DNA from: an uncultured Collinsella sp.
GTDB lineage: Bacteria > Actinomycetota > Coriobacteriia > Coriobacteriales > Coriobacteriaceae
Length of the DNA: 7,758 bases
NCBI GenBank assembly: GCA_900556205.1
Contig: USNX01000050.1
Span: 1 to 7,758, forward strand
Direction of reading: 5' to 3'
Position 1 is the stretch's first letter. Each line of letters opens with the position of its first letter. Shown here one piece after another: positions 5,288 through 7,758 of the stretch. The notes below the pieces were generated by a model. That model ran no database searches. It saw only the letters and a list, made by a program, of their open reading frames with translations, and was not told where the DNA came from. The position numbers were made by a program, and so were the translations under genes.

Positions 5288-5434
5288 GGGGTCCCTGTCT
5301 CCACATTTTGAGGCCTTGGTCCATCGGATTATCAGAAAGAAAAACCCGTCGAGATTCAAGACTACGCCAAATGCGACTTTGCCTCTGCACGCACCGTCGC
5401 TTAGCCGAGCCATCGGCATCTACATGCCTAAAAA

Positions 5435-5553
5435 ATGAGCGTGGATAATCTCCCGTTTTGAGCCTAGTTTCAAGCCAAAAGTGGGAGATTATCCACGCTC
5501 GATTTGTAAATGTCCGAAAATCCACGCTCGTCCGTCCGGATATCCACGCTCGT
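5435..5553. repeat. 119-bp palindromic repeat, copy B (TCCACGCTC family)
   Basis: A perfect 18-bp inverted repeat, GAGCGTGGATAATCTCCC (5437-5454) with 5483-5500, encloses a 28-base loop. Two more ATCCACGCTCG half-sites follow near 5520 and 5542, giving one inverted and three direct half-sites. It is the better-preserved partner of 4034-4152. It lies about 30 bases past the metA stop, so on the minus strand it may also slow or end metA transcription, though there is no T-tract. Confidence 0.78.
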
Positions 5554-5582
5554 CACGCCGCCGGCACAGCAACAGCCGTAGC

Positions 5583-6509
5583 CTAGTGCTCCTCGCCGGC
5601 GCGGGCCAGGTCGTAAGGCGTGGTCTGGTAGACGTAGTAGTTGAGCCAGTTGGTGTAGAGCAACTGCGCCTGGCTGCGCCAGACGTTGCGCGGCTCGGCG
5701 GTGGGGTCGTCACCTGGGAAGTAATGCGCCGGCACCTGAGGGTTAAGGCCGCGCTTCACGTCGCGCTCGTACTCCAGACGCAGCGTGTCGGTATCGTACT
5801 CGGGATGGCCAAAGACAAAGAAGCGACGGCTGTCGGTCGATTTGACGATGTACAGGCCCACCTCATCGGACACAGCCACGACCTCAAGCTGCGGCTCGGC
5901 CTCCACGTCCTCGCGGCGCACATCGGTGTTGCGCGAATGCACGGCATAAAAGCGGTCGTCAAAACCACGGACCAGCGGGCTTTGCGGCTTCACCAGATGA
6001 TGCTCGAACACGCCGCTCGCCTTTGCCGGCAGGTCGTGCTTCTGGATACCGTAGTGGTGATACAGGCCCGCCTGCGCGCCCCAACAAATGTGCAACGTAG
6101 AGTGCACGTGCGTGGTGGACCAATCCATGATCTGGCAGAGCTCGGGCCAGTAGTCGACCTCTTCGAACGGCATCTGTTCCACCGGCGCGCCCGTGATGAT
6201 CAGGCCGTCGTAGTGGATATCGCGGATGTCGTCGAACGTGCGGTAGAACGTCTCCAGGTGGCCGGCGCTTACGTGCGTGGCCTCGTGCGTCTTGGTGCGC
6301 AGCAGGTCCACCTCCACCTGTAGCGGCGTGTTGGAGAGCTTGCGCATGATCTGCGTCTCGGTGGCGATCTTGGTGGGCATGAGGTTGAGGATGAGCACGC
6401 GCAGCGGGCGGATGTCCTGGTGCAGCGCGCGGTACTCGGTCATGACAAAGATGTTCTCGCTCTCGAGCTGCGCGGCGGCAGGGAGGGCGTCAGGGATGCG
6501 AATGGGCAT
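5583..6509 (-). CDS. metA: MetA-family homoserine O-acyltransferase, predicted acetyltransferase
   Basis: The enzyme acylates L-homoserine, the first step committed to methionine, in the cytoplasm. The 308-residue length and full-length fit are typical. The start at 6509 follows AAGGAG at a suitable distance. Catalytic residues are all visible at the family's standard numbers: Cys142 in [10 protein letters not shown] (139-148), and His235 and Glu237 in [11 protein letters not shown] (233-243). Residue 111, in [14 protein letters not shown] (105-118), is Glu. In this family Glu111 goes with acetyl-CoA use and Gly111, as in E. coli, with succinyl-CoA use, so the product is predicted to be O-acetylhomoserine, feeding direct sulfhydrylation. 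It is divergent from ldh across about 210 bases. I see no SAM riboswitch or T-box in that gap. Family call is very secure; acyl specificity is inferred from one residue. Confidence 0.95.
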   Translation of the reverse strand: MPIRIPDALPAAAQLESENIFVMTEYRALHQDIRPLRVLILNLMPTKIATETQIMRKLSNTPLQVEVDLLRTKTHEATHVSAGHLETFYRTFDDIRDIHYDGLIITGAPVEQMPFEEVDYWPELCQIMDWSTTHVHSTLHICWGAQAGLYHHYGIQKHDLPAKASGVFEHHLVKPQSPLVRGFDDRFYAVHSRNTDVRREDVEAEPQLEVVAVSDEVGLYIVKSTDSRRFFVFGHPEYDTDTLRLEYERDVKRGLNPQVPAHYFPGDDPTAEPRNVWRSQAQLLYTNWLNYYVYQTTPYDLARAGEEH

Positions 6510-6610
6510 GGATGCTCCTTACGAGTCAGTTGCAGCTATGGTACAACGAGCAGCCCTATCCGCGCGAGCACATCGCCCAGCGATGCCGTCAGCGGCCCAA
6601 ATCACTCCAA

Positions 6611-6648
6611 AAGTAGAGATTAAGGCATGTCCCAAAAATCTACGGCGC
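6611..6648. repeat. Inverted copy of the GGGACATGCC repeat, between metA and ldh
   Basis: The segment 6623-6643 is the exact reverse complement of 504-524 (21 bases, including the GTAGA arm and GGGACATGCC loop). The opposite arm (6611-6622) is degenerate, so only GTAGA/TCTAC pairs cleanly. It sits upstream of both divergent genes, where no terminator is required. It could be a stray repeat or a leader structure for metA. Confidence 0.6.
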
Positions 6649-6654
6649 TTTAGT

Positions 6655-6683
6655 CTAGCAAAGTGACGGCAGGACGCTACAAT
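6655..6683 (+). promoter_or_regulatory. Probable ldh promoter
   Basis: TACAAT (6678-6683) is a good -10 box; a weak -35, CTAGCA (6655-6660), lies 17 bases upstream. Transcription would start near 6690, about 30 bases before the chosen ldh start at 6721. The -10 overlaps an ATG at 6682, which argues against that ATG as the translation start. Confidence 0.45.
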
Positions 6684-6720
6684 GGTTCGACGCAAAAAAC
6701 TCGGCCGGAAGGATACTCGT

Positions 6721-7698
6721 ATGTACCAGACGCGTAAGATCGGTGTGGTCGGCCAGGGCCACGTAGGAGCACATGTCGCCAACAGCCTGCTCATGCAGGG
6801 CATTGCCGACGAGCTGTACCTGTGCGATATCAACGAGGCCAAGGTGACTTCCGAGGTCCAGGACCTGCGCGACTCCCTTTCGTTTGTCCCGTACAACACC
6901 AAGATCGTCAACTGCTACGACCACTACGAGGAGCTGGCCTGTTGCGACGTCATCGTCAACGCTGCCGGTAAGGTCGCGCTGGCCGCCGGCAACCGCGACG
7001 GCGAGCTGTTCTTTACCACCGACGCCGCCCGCTCCTTTGCCAAGCGCATCGTCGACGCCGGCTTTGACGGCATCTTCGTGAGTATCTCCAACCCCTGCGA
7101 CGTCGTGTGCACCGAGCTGTGGCATCTGACCGGCTACGATCCCAAGAAGATCATCGGCTCGGGCTGCGGCCTGGATTCCGCCCGCCTGCGCACCGAGATC
7201 TCCAAGAAGGTCGGCGTGAGCCCCAAGTCCATCGACGCCTACATGATCGGCGAGCACGGCTTTAGCCAGCTGGCTGCCTTTAAGGCCGCGACCATCGCCG
7301 GTAAGAGCCTCAACGAGCTCCAGGCCGAGAACCCCGACAAATACGCCTTTGACCACATGGAGGTCGAGGAGCTCGCGCGCAAGGGCGGCTATGTGACCTA
7401 CCAGGGCAAGCAGTGCACCGAGTACGCCGTCGCCAACTCCGCCGCGCGCGTCTGCGCCGCCGTGCTGCACAACGAGCACGCCGTGCTTTCCGCCTCCACG
7501 CTCATGACCGGCCAGTATGGCGAGGAGGGCATCTTTACCTCCCTGCCGTGCATGATCGGCGCCGAGGGCGTCGAGGAAGTCTACACGCTCGACCTGTCCG
7601 AGCACGAGCTCGAGGGCTTCCACAAGAGCTGCCAGCACATCCGCGACAACATCGCCCAGCTCGACTGGTGGGACGCCGAGGCCTACGACGCAAAGTAG
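6721..7698 (+). CDS. ldh: L-lactate / L-2-hydroxyacid dehydrogenase (LDH family, hydroxyisocaproate-type)
   Basis: This 325-residue cytoplasmic enzyme reduces a 2-oxoacid with NADH, regenerating NAD+ in fermentation. The Rossmann motif GQGHVG (11-16) and Asp36 at the end of the second strand indicate NAD(H). Family active-site residues are present: Arg92 in the mobile loop (GNRDGELFF), Asn124 in SISNPCDVV, Asp152 and Arg155 in GLDSARLR, and His179 in GEHG. The segment ARKGGYVTYQGKQCTEYAVA (219-238) and the short loop KVALAAGNRDGEL resemble Lactobacillus L-2-hydroxyisocaproate dehydrogenase as I recall it, so branched or larger 2-oxoacids are possible substrates besides pyruvate. The start at 6721 is preceded by GGAAGGA with an 8-base gap. 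It is monocistronic as far as the window shows; no clear terminator follows in the last 60 bases. Confidence 0.88.
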   Translation: MYQTRKIGVVGQGHVGAHVANSLLMQGIADELYLCDINEAKVTSEVQDLRDSLSFVPYNTKIVNCYDHYEELACCDVIVNAAGKVALAAGNRDGELFFTTDAARSFAKRIVDAGFDGIFVSISNPCDVVCTELWHLTGYDPKKIIGSGCGLDSARLRTEISKKVGVSPKSIDAYMIGEHGFSQLAAFKAATIAGKSLNELQAENPDKYAFDHMEVEELARKGGYVTYQGKQCTEYAVANSAARVCAAVLHNEHAVLSASTLMTGQYGEEGIFTSLPCMIGAEGVEEVYTLDLSEHELEGFHKSCQHIRDNIAQLDWWDAEAYDAK

Positions 7699-7758
7699 GC
7701 CGCTGGTTGCCGCAACCTTGCGAATCGAAGCACGATACTAAGCGGGCCGCGCCGGAAA

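Noticed and set aside
5309..5404. Short plus-strand frame ending in YAKCDFASARTVA, possible gene remnant
   Set aside because: It has about 30 codons between stops, no start with a ribosome binding site and no recognised family. A decayed gene end is possible but cannot be supported.
5483..5553. Possible CRISPR-like array of ATCCACGCTC repeats
   Set aside because: Spacing is irregular, the repeats are only about 10-11 bases, one copy is inverted, and no cas genes are present. A palindromic intergenic element explains it better.
5481..6323. Plus-strand open frame of 280 codons
   Set aside because: It is antisense to metA and starts inside the 119-bp repeat; it is a shadow frame.
6682..6720. 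Upstream ATG giving a longer LDH
   Set aside because: This ATG overlaps the likely -10 box and has no ribosome binding site. The ATG at 6721 has GGAAGGA and the normal N-terminus for the family.
6510..6720. Possible SAM riboswitch or T-box upstream of metA
   Set aside because: I found no T-box consensus and no SAM-I core, and the gap is short. Only the repeat element and promoter-like sequence are seen.
6655..7638. Long minus-strand open frame of 327 codons
   Set aside because: It is antisense to ldh, which has full catalytic motifs. The translated product is Ala/Gly/Val/Leu-rich with no domain signs and no ribosome binding site.
7705..7717. Possible terminator after ldh (GGTTGC C GCAACC)
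   Set aside because: The loop would be too small, the stem is short and no T-tract follows. The real terminator may lie beyond the window.

Overview
The window is about 7.8 kb of G+C-rich bacterial DNA. Protein style, codon use and the many hairpin-type intergenic repeats suggest a Coriobacteriia member, most likely Collinsella or a close relative (Actinomycetota, gut anaerobe). That assignment is an inference from recognition and was not searched. No tRNA, rRNA, CRISPR array, transposase or integrase was seen.

Layout from left to right. (1) 1-494, plus strand: the 3' end of a reading frame that begins as the GyrA C-terminal beta-pinwheel and ends as the C-terminus of an M16C (presequence-protease-like) metallopeptidase, an odd in-frame chimera. 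(2) 495-803: no gene, but densely packed with hairpins: a terminator, two large palindromes sharing one half-site, and a minus-strand terminator. (3) 804-2459, minus: a membrane protein with a cytoplasmic zinc ribbon, one transmembrane helix, an EF-hand-like loop, a leucine-rich stretch and YD repeats. (4) 2460-3266: a hicA-hicB toxin-antitoxin pair on the plus strand, preceded by a sigma70-type promoter embedded in two tandem LexA-box-like sites, and bracketed by copies of one repeat. (5) 3413-4009, plus: 5-formyltetrahydrofolate cyclo-ligase. (6) 4177-5139, minus: an AbiEi-like winged-helix protein with a C-terminal DUF559/PD-(D/E)XK-like domain, bracketed by two 119-bp direct repeats (4034-4152 and 5435-5553). 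(7) 5583-6509, minus: MetA, with the residue expected for an acetyl-CoA-using enzyme. (8) 6721-7698, plus: an L-lactate/L-2-hydroxyacid dehydrogenase, divergent from metA.

How it fits together. Core metabolism (one-carbon folate recycling, first committed step of methionine synthesis, pyruvate or 2-oxoacid reduction) alternates with accessory genes (surface protein, HicAB, AbiEi-nuclease-like protein). Each accessory defence-type module sits between paired copies of an intergenic palindromic repeat, a pattern consistent with repeat-mediated gain and loss. The noncoding stretches over 300 bases (495-803 and 5140-5582) are filled largely by the repeats and regulatory signals listed; in 5288-5434 I see nothing convincing apart from a 12-base fragment of another repeat.
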